Made by a program: the position numbers and the translations under genes. The notes below the pieces were generated by a model. It was not told where the DNA came from, did not search any database, and worked only from the letters and a program-made list of their open reading frames with translations. A DNA stretch of 64,000 nt from Pseudisothecium myosuroides (Eukaryota; Streptophyta; Bryopsida; Hypnales; Lembophyllaceae), in NCBI GenBank assembly GCA_951799445.1, contig OX637295.1:6262001-6326000 (forward strand), read 5' to 3'. Positions 48,011-60,829 of this stretch are shown piece by piece (the first letter of the stretch is position 1; each line of letters opens with the position of its first letter).

Positions 48011-48890
48011 AAAGTGCAAAGCTAGATTTCCTCACAGAATAGAAGTAGTGGTGTACACCTCCATTTTTTCAGATTAGGAAGCCACATGAATTAAATTCAT
48101 GTCCATTGTAATTCGGAGGATGATACCGAATTTTGGTTTAAAGTAAATTCAATTTTTAAACTAAGAAAATGATTCTTGACAAGTTTTGTTTCTAATCCAT
48201 TTCAAAATTTCAAAATGTCAAAAATCGAAAGAGTTATTGCAATTGAAAGCTCCATGTGTTAAAATTCAAGTAACAGAATATGGTGGGTTTTTCATTCATA
48301 TTTAAATAAAATAAAATAATTCTAGATTTAAATTATAAAATTATATTTCTCTTTCTATCCTTCATTTATGGTTAAAATTACAGATTATTCTAATATATAT
48401 ATTAAAATTGATATAATTTGATTTCCTTTAAAAAATCACAATAATTTAATTTTTCCATTAAAAATTATTGAAAAAAAACTAAATAGAAAATTCATTTTTC
48501 CACTAGTAAAAAATATCAAAATATTAAATATCTATTAAATAAAAGGATTAATTTGGTTTGATAGTCAAATTTGACTTGAAGGTGTTTGTTGCTGTTGTTT
48601 TGGGTGTAAAAAACAAAATTACCAATTAAATTTTTTTGCACTAATCTTCATTGCTAGTTGTATCTCTTGAAAAAAATTCAAATCATTTGGATTGTTTTTG
48701 CTATTTTTACTTATTTATGTTCAATTTCTGCAACAAAAATGATTATAATTACAATTTTTTACAAAAAAAATTGAAATTTCTCACAGTGATATATAATTCA
48801 TAGTTTAAAGTAATAAAAATATAAGATTTTTGTTTGAATGCAATTTAAAAGGCTAAATTTAGCTCAAAGAGAAAGTTTGATCGGATTAAG
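48011..48890. other. No gene; AT-rich
   Basis: No coding frame or boundary is recognised. The sequence may be the body of a TTAA element ending at 48901, but no matching left end was found. Confidence 0.35.
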
Positions 48891-48916
48891 TCATTTAGGG
48901 GTTAACCCCTTCAAGA
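48891..48916. repeat. Back-to-back TTAA element termini
   Basis: TTTAGGGG, TTAA, CCCCTTCAAG reads as the right end of one element abutting the left end of another, as at the B/C junction (44601-44617). Partner ends were not found. Confidence 0.5.
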
Positions 48917-49371
48917 TGATGCAGCCAAAATTGACTTTTATTTTTTGTATTTGTGGATTAATGACCTCTAGATGAACATATCTAAGGATTAGGGTTCTAC
49001 GATATTTTGAGGATGAACTCCAAGAATATAATAAAATTATGGGGAAATTGTTTTGAATCTTACTCAAGGTTTGTGCTTGCTCAAGCAACGATGCTAGTTT
49101 GTAAGCCTAAAAGCGCGAGCTTGAAAGCGGTGAGCGTAGCTTTTGCGAGCCTTTGAATCTTTTAAGAAAAACTTGGATATTTCAGCATATTTGGTTAAAA
49201 AACCTAGATCATTAGAGGATTTTTGAGGCCTCCAAGAGATCGCGAGGTATCCGGCCCTGGGAACGCGCTAGGAACAGTAATCTGACGTGGTTACGCGAGT
49301 GCCACGTCAGAAAATAATAAAAAAATTAATTTTTAAATATTTTTTTTCAATATTTTTTAAAAATAATATTT

Positions 49372-49411
<40 letters not shown>

Positions 49412-50694
49412 TTTAAATTATTTTTATATTTTGGTTGTTCCCAGTTGCGGGAACAGCCCTGAAACAGCCCTCTGCAGCCCTCAAATTTCTTCTAATGTAC
49501 ACTTTGGGTTAAAAAAAGTTGTAATGTATTTTCAAGCATATTTAATATAGACCTAAGACCGTGGACATGTTATTGTATAGGAATTAATGTCGACCTATAG
49601 CCATGGACCTATGACCGTGGACTTGATATTGTGGAGCTATTAGCTTCAACCTATTATCGCGGTTTAGATACCGCGGACCCAGGACCGTGGAGCAGAAAAT
49701 GAAGTAGGGCATCCGCATTTTGAATTTCAAAACCTACACATTTCAATTGAAAATGATAAACATTGAAATTGACATCCTCCCCTCCTCTTGATCGGAAATT
49801 GACATACCCAAATATTTCCCAAAAGAAATTGGGAGATCGGCACCCCAAATAGGAGCTCTCTGCAGCGAGAGAGCAACCATCGGATCCACCAATTGGAATG
49901 AAAAAAATTGGGGAGGGTTTAAAATATCCCTTCATCCGATCCAAAACCAATGCACTTGCATCTTTTTAAAAATAAAGTGCAACTTCGGCACCCCAAGTAG
50001 GCTCTCTTGGCAGCAAGAGAGCGTCTTAGACCGGAACCAAAAAGTATAGGAGGGAAGCTGGCCACCTCTCTTACAAACCAAACCTATCGAACTCAAAATT
50101 TTTAAAAGCGCAAAACTATGGAACCCAACACAGAATGTCAGAGATAAGTTATTTAAAATATGTTGCCCAAATTGGCTTTGGCCAATGTCGAATAACTCAC
50201 CTACCCAACTAATTGATTTTAGTCTCAACAAATTTGATTTTTCAACCCATCCAAGGGTTTAAGATACACTCATTTGTCAAAATGTCGCATTGGTCATAAT
50301 GCTTAGAATACATCGACTTTGCTTGTAGGAAAGTGATTATCTAGGAATTTGAATACATGTATAGTACTTCAAAGAAGTCGACTTTGAATTCGTGGTCCCC
50401 TATATTGAAAGTCTAAGCTTCCACTTTACCACATACAAGTACAATACTGGATTAACTCACTTACAATATATTCAATGTTCATACTGCCATTTCAAGTAGT
50501 ACTCTTCATCATCCTTGCCATCCTTCAATTTCCGGGTATGGCAAAATGTTCACTCCAAGAAAATCCCCTATAACATTTCGAGTGCTCTCCCATTGGTTCT
50601 GGTGACCATCAGTTGGCGCATTTTCATTTCTGCAAATGTTTTTTCCATTGCAAATGAATGGAGGCTTGTCAACGTGAGGGGGTCTTGCGTAAGT
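48917..50694. other. No gene; short hairpins and a TTA microsatellite
   Basis: A 9-bp inverted repeat CTGACGTGG/CCACGTCAG lies at 49282-49310. A TTA tract spans 49373-49411. GACCGTGGAC recurs three times at 49558-49695. Two units with CGGCACCCCAA..TAGG..CTCTC..GCAGC..GAGAGC lie near 49840-49880 and 49985-50030. No gene is recognised. Confidence 0.45.
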
Positions 50695-51833
50695 TCATTC
50701 TACAACATCAAAAAGTTTTGAGGACATGAAGAGGCGTCGTGGAGACAAGGATGGTCGCTCTTGCAAGTGGAATCCAGACTCTTCAAAGAGAATAATCTCG
50801 TCAGAAGAGAGGGTTGTATCAATCATCACTAGCCAGACATCAGGATCCTTGGTCGACTGAGAACATAATACCTTCTCGGGCCCATCACGCAGTGTTTGAT
50901 ATTGCTTGGACAAAACCAAAACTCATCTGTTTCCATTCTTGAACCTTTATACTTGCGTTTCTGACCCTTGTATATTGGAGCAGCGGTGGCTTTTGAGCTC
51001 TTAGCTATGATCATCTTGCACTTCACCTCTATCTGAGACTGAGTGGAATGGCACTTCTTCTTTGATTTCACGGAGATGCGGGCTATGTACCAATCAGAAG
51101 GGTCACAATCCGTCTCCAAAACATGCTTAGCATGAGGAAACACTGGGATAAATCCCTCCACATTGGCAATTGCAACTTCGATAGATCTCAATTGGACTCT
51201 AGGATGAGAAAAACTCACCTTGTCCGGGCGATGAGAATCACCTTCGGACCCAATGGGTACGTCCACTTTCGTTTTGTTGACCCAAATACTTCTTCTCCTT
51301 CTAAATGTGGTATGCATATGTATACTTCCTCAGCACCGGGCATACCTGCACAAGGCGTCAATAATTCCGTCCATAGATGCTATTGCCCTCTTCAGTTTCA
51401 AATCATGTCACAATGGTTTGAATCCAGATGGGCCGCCATTGAGGTACACCCAATGATTCGTCATTTGCATAAACGCTTGTATCCAATCATCACATGTCGC
51501 AACATATAAGTCCGTTCCGCGTTTCCTTGATGCCTGCAACCACTTGTTGTGAATTATTTTAGAGAGATTGCAGGACAGAATATTTGCCAATTCTTCTGTT
51601 GATAGATCTTGGACAAACGACAGAAGACGTTTCAAGCTCAATCCAAAAATCATAGTAAAACTCCAAGTATCATTGCATAGAAAGTAAAGAAGGAGGAATG
51701 AAGGTCTTACAGTTTCTATAAAGCCACCCCATTGACGGTATCTGAAGTGCTTGAACACTAACCACAGCTCAAGCTCCTTCAAAGATTTTACCGTTGCTGC
51801 ACTCGAGGAGTACCACCATGCCTTAAACTCCAC
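50695..51833 (-). pseudogene. Unnamed plant protein family, C-terminal-type fragments
   Basis: Two minus-strand blocks look truly coding. Block 51833-51408 opens MEFKAWWYSSS and contains NLSKIIHNKWLQASRKRGTD and DDWIQAFMQMTNHWVYLNGG. Block 51317-50695 contains FIPVFPHAKHVLETDCDPSD and WYIARI, then changes frame near 50845 (after GPRRYYVLSRPR) and continues as VWLVMIDTTLSSDEIILFEE. The shift and a stop near 51408 indicate decay, or an unresolved intron between the blocks. I have the impression of a multi-copy family in early-diverging plants but cannot name it or give a function. Confidence 0.45.
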
Positions 51834-52265
51834 AAGTAAATATGCCTATTGCTAATCCTAGACATAAGAACCGACTAAAGCAATGACAAGGACTCTGACA
51901 AAATCTCTTCCTTAGCATAGATAGAGGACTTCTTGAAACCATAACAAACGTGAAGCAGGTCCCTTGAGACTTTGGTTAATCCATTAACATTTAAGCAAAG
52001 AATAAAAGACACCTTATAGCTGTTAGCTCTAATAGAAGCTACGTACGACGCAGGTCAGATATGAAAGAGAATTGTCTTGGGAGAACAATGTATTTAAATA
52101 GCGTAGGTGATGTATATAATATCAGATTAGGATTATGGAAGTACTACATTTCAATCTTCATTGTTAAAATCTTGTCAGATCAGAAATGACAGTCTCCAAA
52201 TAGTTCACCTAATCATGCTTACGATATAGAACTTAATTACAAAATACCTATAGAAATCAAGTACA
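51834..52265. other. No gene recognised
   Basis: Intergenic sequence between divergent fragments of the unnamed family. A promoter for either side could lie here, but no motif is convincing. Confidence 0.3.
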
Positions 52266-52499
52266 TTGAATACACCAAGAGAAAATTTTGAGATAAACCA
52301 TCTCGGAATCATTTTAGATAGCACAACCTTAAATACTGAATCTACAGAGATTGACATTGACAAGCCCAAAATATACATCTCCACCAGTCTTGCAAGGAGA
52401 GAGGAGGCTCGCATACTTCCAACAAATCCAATATCGCAGGCGTTTGGAGGTGAAAATCTCATTCGCTTCTTCTGGTATATGCTTCTTAATTGTGGAGAT

Positions 52500-54420
52500 C
52501 TCGCGGAGGGGCGACCAAATCCCCTCCCCATTTTTTTAGTTCCAATCGAGCTCACCCACAAAAGTCCCCTCTCCACAGAGGGTACTTTTTCACTACCCAA
52601 GTGTTGCGACAATTTCAGTTTTTGGTACCTGATTTCAGTTGTGGAACAGGGGAGGCGAGACCAAATCCCCTCTTAATTCTTTTTTTGTTCCAACCGAGCT
52701 CACCCACAAAAGTCCCCTCTCCACCGAGGGCACTTTTTCACTACCCAAGTGTTGTGACAATTTTAGTTTTGGTACCCGATTTCAATTGTGGAACGGGGGA
52801 GGGGAGAAGCAATCCCCTCTTTATTTATTTTTTGTTCCAACCGAGCTCACCCACAAAAGTCCTCTCTCCACTGAGGGCACTTTTTTACTACCCAAGTGTT
52901 GCGACAATTTTAGTTTTTGGTACCCGATTTCAGTTGTGGAACGGGGGAGGGGAGACCAAATCCCCTCTTAATTTATTTTTTGTTCCAACCGAGCTCACTT
53001 GTAAAAGTCCCCTCTCCACCGAGGGCACTTTTTCACTACCTGAGTGTTGCAACAATTTTATTTTTTGGTACCTGATTTTACTTGTGGAACAAGGGAGAGG
53101 AGACCAAATCCCCTCTTAATTTTTTTTTGTTCCAACCGAGCTCACCTGTAAAAGTCCCCTCTCCACCGAGGGCACTTTTTCACTACTCGAGTGTTGCAAC
53201 AATTTTGTTTTTTGGTACCTGATTTCAGTTATGGAACGAGGGTGGGGAGACCAAATCCCCTCTTAATTTTTTTTTGTTCCAACCGAGCTCATCCATAAAA
53301 GTCCCCTCTCCACCGAGGGCATTTTTTCACTACTCGAGTGTTGGGACAATTTTATTTTTGGTATCTAATTCTAGATGTAGATATCGAGGGAGGGGAGACC
53401 CAATCCTCTCTTAATTTTTTTTTGGTTCCAACCGAGCTCACTCGTAAAAGTCCCCTCTCCACCTAGGGCACTTTTTCACTACCCGAGTGTTGCAACAATT
53501 TTATTTTTTGGTACCCAAGTGTTGCGACAATTTTATTTTTTGGTACCCGATTTCAATTGTGGAACGGGGTAGGGGAGACCAAATCCCCTCTTAATTCTTT
53601 TTTTGTTCCAACCGAGCTCACCCACAAAAGTCCCCTCTCCACCGAGGGCACTTTTTCACTACCCAAGTGTTGCGACAATTTTAGTTTTTGGTACCCAATT
53701 TCAGTTGTGGAACGGGGGAGGGGAGAAGCAATCCCCTCTTAATTTATTTTTTGTTCCAACCGAGCTCACCCACAAAAGTCCCCTCTCCACCGAGGGCACT
53801 TTTTCACTACCCAAGTGTTGCGACAATTTTAGTTTTTGGTACCCGATTTCAATTGTGGAACGGGGGAGGGGAGAAGCAATCCCCTCTTTATTTTTTTTTG
53901 TTCCAACCGAGCTCACTTACAAAAGTCCCCTCTCCACCGAGGGCACTTTTTCACTACCCAAGTGTTGCAACAATTTTATTTTTTGGTACTTGATTTCAGT
54001 TGTGGAACGGGGGAGGGGAGAAGCAATCCCCTCTTAATTTTTTTTTGTTCCAACCGAGCTCACTTGTAAAAGTCCCCTCTCCACCTAGGGCACTTTTCCA
54101 CTACCCGAGTATTGCGACAATTTTATTTTTTGGTATCCAATTTCAGTTGTGAAACAAGGGAGGGGAGACCAAATTCCTTCTTAATTTTTTTTTGTTCCAA
54201 CCGAGCTCACCTGTAAAAGTCCCCTCTCCACCGAGGGCACTTTTTCACTACCCGAGTGTTGCGACAGTTTTATTTTTTGGTATCCAATTTCAGTCGTGGA
54301 GATCGGGGGAGGGGAGACCAAATCCCCTTTTAATTTTTTTTGTTCCAATTGAGCTCACCCGTCCTCTCCACCGAGGTCTCTTTTCCACTACCTGAGTATT
54401 GTGTCAATTTTGTTTTTTGA
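52500..54420. repeat. 147-bp satellite array, about 13 units
   Basis: The anchor CTCCAC recurs at 52571, 52719, 52866, 53014, 53161, 53308, 53457, 53637, 53785, 53932, 54079, 54226 and 54366. Spacing is 147-149 bp except one 180-bp step, caused by an internal duplication of about 32 bp near 53510-53545, and a shorter last unit. Each unit contains TTCCAACCGAGCTCAC, a T-rich run and TTTTTGGTACC. Units differ by a few percent. Because 147 is divisible by three, long frames stay open. They are not genes. Confidence 0.95.
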
Positions 54421-55096
54421 TATCCGATACTCAATTTATAGTTTAGGCTCAAGTCATTCATGTGATTTGCATGTAGTGCTTTTTATATTACTTGATTAAT
54501 CTAATCTCTTTTTATTTTGAACTCTGTGGTTTTGTAGGTTCCTCCACTAGGGATGAATGTGCTACCTCTTGTCGACAATGCGTTGGAAACGGTGAGTCTG
54601 CTACATCTTGAGAGGCGTTTGGTAAATCTTGATGCTCTATTAAGGGCCCTTATAGGAGAATGGGACCTCCCATCTCCAATGTCCTGTTGTATGTCATTGG
54701 GCTTAGATGATGAAGTTTACATCCTTCCTGATTCTCTAATGACTTTTGGACAAGAATTCTATAGTTCTCTTGAGTATCAGGTATCATCCAGCTCCTGAAT
54801 AGGGGATAAGACTCTGTGTCTTTACTACGGGCTTTGGAAGTCCATTCATGAGTTGTACAGCTGTAGACAATACTAGGATTCTTAAATATATTTGGATGAA
54901 AGCAGAATTGATTGGACTTCTGACTTTCGATATTAAAAATGTTGGCCTTCTATTTTTATTTCTGTCCTTTGCATGTGTATCTCTTGGAGTATGCTGTAAT
55001 TGAAAGGTCCACCTTTGATCTCACAAATGTGTTTGTTTGTACTTAGAATATGGCAGCTGATACATTGACCAACCTTGCTTCTATGACTTTGGTGCT

Positions 55097-55890
55097 GGGT
55101 GAAAGCACACTACACTAGGTACAATTTTGGCAAAAATCAGAAGTACTTTTGAGTGTACATTTACTGCTCAAAGTACTTGAAGTACTTTAGTAGAAAAACC
55201 ATTATGACATGAGGAAACTTTAAGTCGATGATTGTAGAATCTTACCTATACAAATTAACATACTTGGAGACCAAGATTAATGGAATTTGAAAACAATGAA
55301 TGGAGATAATGTTGAAAGTTTAAAACTAAATGTACCATAAGTACTTTTTCACAAATAGAGGCAAAAAAGAAAGTCATAAAAATATTCAAAATTTTGGAGA
55401 TTTAAGCACTAGCCATCCTACAATATGCATATGTGGTGCTTTATTCATCAAAATATCAACCAAAATAATGTTTTTTTAGTCTTTTTTCCTCCGCAAAAGA
55501 TAGTACCTATCTGACTTCCAAATTCCAGTAGATATTGCAATTATGGTCTTACTATCACCAAGAATCCCTTGCATAGTAAATATTCTACCATTGTGCAAAG
55601 TATTGTGCCTTTTCGATAGTTTATTTGGCCTCTACAAAGTACTTTGTACTTTTTTTGCAAATCTGACGTACTTTTTTGTCGGTAAAGTATTAGGTAGAGG
55701 ATGGCTGAAACACTGGATTGGGTTAGAATGTGGTAGAATACCTTCTCTACAAGATTACTTACAACTAGTATCAAATAAAAAGCCAAAACAAAGTTTTTTT
55801 TTTATTTTTAAAAAATACTTTTATATAAGTACATCCTCCAAAAGTACTTTTTTGACGTACTTTTTAGGGGGGCGTAGTGTGCTTTCACCC
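55097..55890. mobile_element. TIR element Q with 4-bp duplication
   Basis: Perfect 17-bp inverted ends GGGTGAAAGCACACTAC, flanked by TGCT (55093-55096 and 55891-55894). 794 bp. The interior is rich in the phrase AAGTACTTT on both strands. It interrupts the unnamed gene fragment. No transposase is seen. Confidence 0.85.
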
Positions 55891-56517
55891 TGCTAGACAT
55901 GACTTTTGAACTAGTCCAGCACGCAATTTCAGTTGATGTGATTCCGGATGAAGCCATGCATGATGTCCAACAGCCGTGCGGCGGTGACGAGTTTTTTGGA
56001 AGAAGACGACATCTGCAAGGCATAGAAACTTGACTATGTTTCAACGATTCCGAGTATGCATTCAACCACAGCATCTCTCAAGGTTGGTCATCCCATTATG
56101 TTGTCTGGTTTCTATGCCCATGGTAAGGCCCACACTAGAGTGTGATCTGGTCCAATTGGAGACGGATTATGTCCATGGCTATGAAGAAGAAGCTTGAGTA
56201 TTTTATGTCTCTGTTTCGGACAAAGGAGGGCAGACAGGTGTGTTTTCTTAGGCAAAGAAGTTTGAGTGGGGTCTATTTGGAACATCGTCAACGATCAATT
56301 TGACGCTTACCTCAACAGTCAACTTGAGCTGAATCACTTGGTGGACACAAAGTTTTTAATCTGTGACGGCAACCATCGCCGTATAGCATGGATGCGACAT
56401 ATTAAACAACTTTGTAGCACACATCCAAAGTGGCACGTTTGTGTTGATTCGATAGTATTGGATACTAAAAGAAGACTTGGTGCAGCCATGCAGATCATGC
56501 ATGATATAAATCAGTGA

Positions 56518-58700
56518 ATTCCTTGTCCATGTATGCTGAAGACTCATGATATAAATCAGTAAATTCCCTAAGCCCAAGGATACCTTCTAATTCTATCTAT
56601 TATGTTTCAGTATACTTATCTATATAGTTCTGATGTCTTCTCTTGTCCATACATGGTACAAGGTGGGTTTGGGTCATGAATCTTCAGCATACATGGGTAG
56701 CTGATAAACTTTAGGAAGACTGCGGAAGAAGCCGGATCTCCAAAGAACGGTTGATTTGATGACATTTTCATTTTTGCACCTTGCCTACAAGAGTCCAAAA
56801 AACAAATATGAGAAGAAGTTATAATAAAAAAAATTATATTTGTGGTTAAGAAGTATAAGGGCAAACTTACTTATTAAAGCGGGATGTCTTTGTCACAAAC
56901 TGGACCGGCACCACCTCGTTGTCCAAATCAACCAAAGAAGCTTTATATTTCAGTATACTTATCTATATAGTTCTAATGTCTTCTCTTTGCATGGTATGTT
57001 GTCTTTTTTTTTTATCAATGGCTATGTTTATCCAAGCAGGTCACTCAGAAAGCCTCTAATACCTTTAATTTGTATGTTGCAAAATTGTAAAATCGCAATA
57101 TTTGTAATCCACGGTCATAGGTCCACACCCAAAAATTCAAAAAAAAAAAATCCTAAATTCGAAGCTCACAGGCTCACAGGCTCTTGGGCTCATGCTCCAA
57201 AGCTCACAAAATAGCACCCCCGCTTGCTCAAGTGGCGCATTATACACATTACAGCATGTACAAGCTTGCTTGTTTATTTTAGGATCTTGCACAATGCGTT
57301 AGACAATGTATCCCGTGTGAAAAAGGTGATTGCCTCAAGTAGTGATCAACATTTAGGCTACATCTTCAAAACAATAGGAGTTCATTGGATTTGCAACATT
57401 GTAGTTTTCGAGCAACGGACAATTCCTCAATTTTTTTAGGCATTTTTCATATCTAATTTGTATCTGCTTGCAGAAAAGCGACCAAGGACCATGGCTCCTT
57501 TAATTTGGTTCTTGACCTTATTTTTGTAGTCTATAGAGCCACGTTTTGCTTGGCTATTGATGCTTCCGGCCAACACTTGAATGACAAGCAGTGGAGATGC
57601 ATCACATCAGACTTGTGATGCATATTTTCTTCCTTTTTCTCCAGATTGCAATCAATTGTTATAGTACAAACTTTAAAATCTTTGGGGCCCATCACCCATC
57701 TTCACTCACAAATTTCTTGCAAGAGGACAAATCCCTTTAATCCACTTTAGATTATAGAACTATGTAACACACTTGCAAATGCTCTTTGTGTAAAAATCCC
57801 ACCTCAAAAAGACGTGTTCTAGAATTACCAATTGATGTTTGTACATCAATGTCCTTCCATATAGACTGGAATGATTCTTGAATTTCATTTTGAGAACATC
57901 CTAAAGGGTTTAACTATCCAATTGTCCTACCTTCAAGGCCACATATAGAAACTGAGTGGGCAGATGTGTCCAACCTACCCCTTTTGTAAATAGTCTAGCT
58001 AAGGAAGGCATGTTTGAAATGGATTTTTTAATGAAGGGACTCGATTGCCTTAAAATTTGTGGCAACGAAATCAGTTAGTGCAGCTACAATAAGTCCTATT
58101 CTTGTCTTCATCGTTTTAATGACATATGATAAGCTCCACTGCAAATTTGACTTGAGACATGACCGTGATTGTAATAGAAAGGCTGCATTTTAGGTCCCCA
58201 TTGCATTGCTACTATGGCTTTTTTAATTTTAGAGGGCAACGCTACAATGTTCTATCCATGCTATTGTTGAGGTCTTTAGAGACCATTCTAGAGCTCATGC
58301 ACCAACTCAAAACCTTTGACTATAGAAGAACCATTTTCTTTCATGACGTCTTTGATGATGTAAAATAAGCAAGATTAGTGAAGGTGTTGTCGAGGGGTGA
58401 AGCGTGAATTGCAGTGCAATTGTTCTCTAAGAAGTGGAGACGCTACTGCAACTAGTTTGCGACGTCACTCTGTGAAAACCATTCCACGTTCCTTTTTAGG
58501 TTGATGTAGTGGAGCTGCTCTAATGGCTCACCAAATCAAGTGAATACTCTCCACAATCCTGTCATGTTGCCCTATGCATGCAAGATAGTTACAGTCTTGA
58601 CGCAAAAGCCAAAATGGATGAAAATTTGATGTTTCCAACTCACTAGAGCATTTACATTCTTTGAAAGGACATTTTTTGGTCCCCATTGGCATTGAAAGGT
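56518..58700. other. No gene recognised
   Basis: The phrase TTTCAGTATACTTATCTATATAGTTCT occurs in near-identical form at about 56607 and 56949, marking a direct duplication of roughly 40 bp. Otherwise only short frames without domains. Confidence 0.4.
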
Positions 58701-59885
58701 TAATTAACCGTGATAGGATTAGGACCTTTTTTTCATCAAAAGACATTCAAAAATATCATTTCTGTTGCAGAGAGAAAGATTTATTATTTATTTATTTGTT
58801 GCAAATCTAATTGTAGGATCTTGCACTAGATTAGTATAAGAATGTATAGAAGATAATTTAGAAACTTTGGCCTCAAGGATTGCAAGATATTTGCATTTAA
58901 AGAGAAGAAAACAAGTTCTTTTGCACTTGTTGTGATTAGGTTATAAGACTTTGAATCTTTTTTACTTTAAATTTTTGTACTACTGAGTTTAAATTTAAAA
59001 AAAATTATCATAAAGAATTGAGTTGAGATTCTAGGAAAAATTTCAAAAAAGAAGGTGATTTTTATTCTTTAAAAAAATTATTAAGTAGAAGTAGGTACAA
59101 GGTAGAGGGAAAAATTAAATCTTTAATAACTCGAAGATGGGAATTGAAACACACTGATCCAAATGGTGAGATTGTTCTAACATTCAAATTTAATCCTATA
59201 GAATTTTTTTTGAAAAATGTGAAAATCGAGTTAAAAAAACGAATCATGCTTTGATTTCTCACAAAAAAGATGCTCTATAACTTTTACATCACTCATGTAG
59301 ATGAAACAAAACATATTAGGTTTTTTTTGGGGGGGGGAGGGACAAAATAGTACCTAATTGCACCCTAAAAAAATTAATTTGGCTAAAAAATGGTGTAAAC
59401 CATGAAGGTTTCTACCAGAAGACTTCAAATTTTAAAAAAATCCTGGATGAAATTGCTAGAATAGATATGTCATGTGCTAATGTGATATTTTCTATCCAAT
59501 GTATTAATAAATTTTGAACTTTGAAGCACCACTATAATATTTTTTATCACCACTTTGGCACCCTATAAAAAATGAAATAAAAACTTGAAACAAACCTTTC
59601 TATATAGACAAAATATTGTCTATTAAAAATACTTTTAATTTTTTTTATTTCAAGCTTTTGTGGTTTTGCTTTCTTGCCCAACAAACTTAAGAAAGAGCTT
59701 ATTGTGGCATAACTTTGGTCACATGGAACCAATTGAAATATAAATTATATATCCATAAAGCTAATGTTTTTTTCTATCCTTTAAATAAATCTCAAAAAAT
59801 GATGTGGAAAATTGGACTCATAGGAGTTTATTCAAACTTCCATTTGTCTCTTGAGGTAACAAATGGTCCTTCAAGGATTAGGTAC
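58701..59885. mobile_element. Worn TTAA-family element H
   Basis: An inverse-orientation relative of F and G. The left side near 58701 has TTAATTAACC, then AGGACCTTTTTTTC. The right end reads inward CCTAATCCTTGAAGGACC. It keeps the family landmarks GATATTTGCATTTAAAG (58883) and CATAACTTTGGTCACATGG (59709). The ends are too worn to fix the flanks. Confidence 0.6.
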
Positions 59886-60688
59886 TTTATGAGTTTTAAG
59901 TGGAACTTTCCACCAATTATAGGCTCTATGCAAAGATTGATAAAGATTCAAATCTCATACCTTCCTTGTTTAGATATTGCTCCTAAGTGACTCAAATTTG
60001 GAATTTATTTACAAGAAGTAGAACATGTTGTGTTGCTCAAGCAGAAAAGTGTGTAATTTTTTCACAACCAGACTCTATGTATGAATCAACTTGTATATAG
60101 TACCTAAATATCAAGGTCAGCAAAAATTAACTGAAAAAAGAGGAAGATGGTAAACAAATAAATAAATGTTGTAGATGCCAAATTAGTAGAAAATGGACCA
60201 CATTTATGTTGAAACTTCTAAAAAAAAACTAATGAAAGTTTAGTAATGTGCTATCAATGCATTGTTTACAATACAAAAAGGGACACGAGGTTGACAGAAC
60301 CAATAAAAAAAAAAGAGCCTACAAACACACAAATGAACAAATGGGAGAAACAATGTTGATTGGGGTCCCTTGTATCCAAACTGCCATATGCAAATCCTAT
60401 CATTATAAGATGGCCACCTTCTCAATGTTTCTATAAATAAGATGTGTAATTCTTGGTATTAATAATTTAAAAAATTACTAATTCTAAAAGCAATTGCCAA
60501 ACCACTTTTCAAAACTTTAATTAATTATTCAACATGAAATGCCAACCTTGATAGCCAAATAATGTAATTACAATGAACTTCAATGACAAGAGAGAAATAA
60601 CTCTAGGAATAGGTTAATCTAATCATTTAAGGTTCCATAGCAATATCCATTGCGCAATGTATGAGACTCAAAAAGTACATTCATGGGT
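59886..60688. other. No gene; AT-rich
   Basis: Nothing recognised. Confidence 0.4.
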
Positions 60689-60829
60689 AATTTCATTAAA
60701 ATGGCAATTTTTTTTTTAAATGGCATGAAAACAATTCAAAACGGCCATTCTAAATCTATACCTGCCTTAGACGGTGAAAATGGCACACCGTCAAAATGGC
60801 ACTTGGAATACTGCCATTTTAATGAAATT
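60689..60829. mobile_element. Small MITE with perfect 18-bp ends
   Basis: Inverted ends AATTTCATTAAAATGGCA at 60689-60706 and 60812-60829 are perfect. The 141-bp unit also holds two internal AATGGCAC/ACGGCCATT-like motifs. The target duplication is unclear. Confidence 0.7.

Larger units (their letters stand above)
52266..56517 (+). pseudogene. Unnamed plant protein family, N-terminal-type fragments
   Basis: Several plus-strand pieces look like exons. 52266-52459 has KIYISTSLARREEARILPTN and a good donor (GGAG/GTGAAA). 54541-54780 starts after TTTTGTAG and ends LEYQ/GTATCA. 55899-56033 has ISVDVIPDEAMHDVQQP. 56266-56517 has KFLICDGNHRRIAWMRHIK and VDSIVLDTKRR. Stops and frame changes occur at 56033 and between 56160 and 56265. 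A 147-bp satellite fills the gap after the first piece and a TIR element (55097-55890) sits before the third. The pieces look like the front half of the family whose rear half lies at 50695-51833 on the other strand. Function unknown. Confidence 0.4.

Noticed and set aside
52490..54037. Long overlapping frames (up to 209 codons) across the repeat array
   Set aside because: They exist because the 147-bp period keeps one frame open; the translated unit (KSPLSTEGTFSLP-like) simply repeats, and no domain or start context supports a gene.
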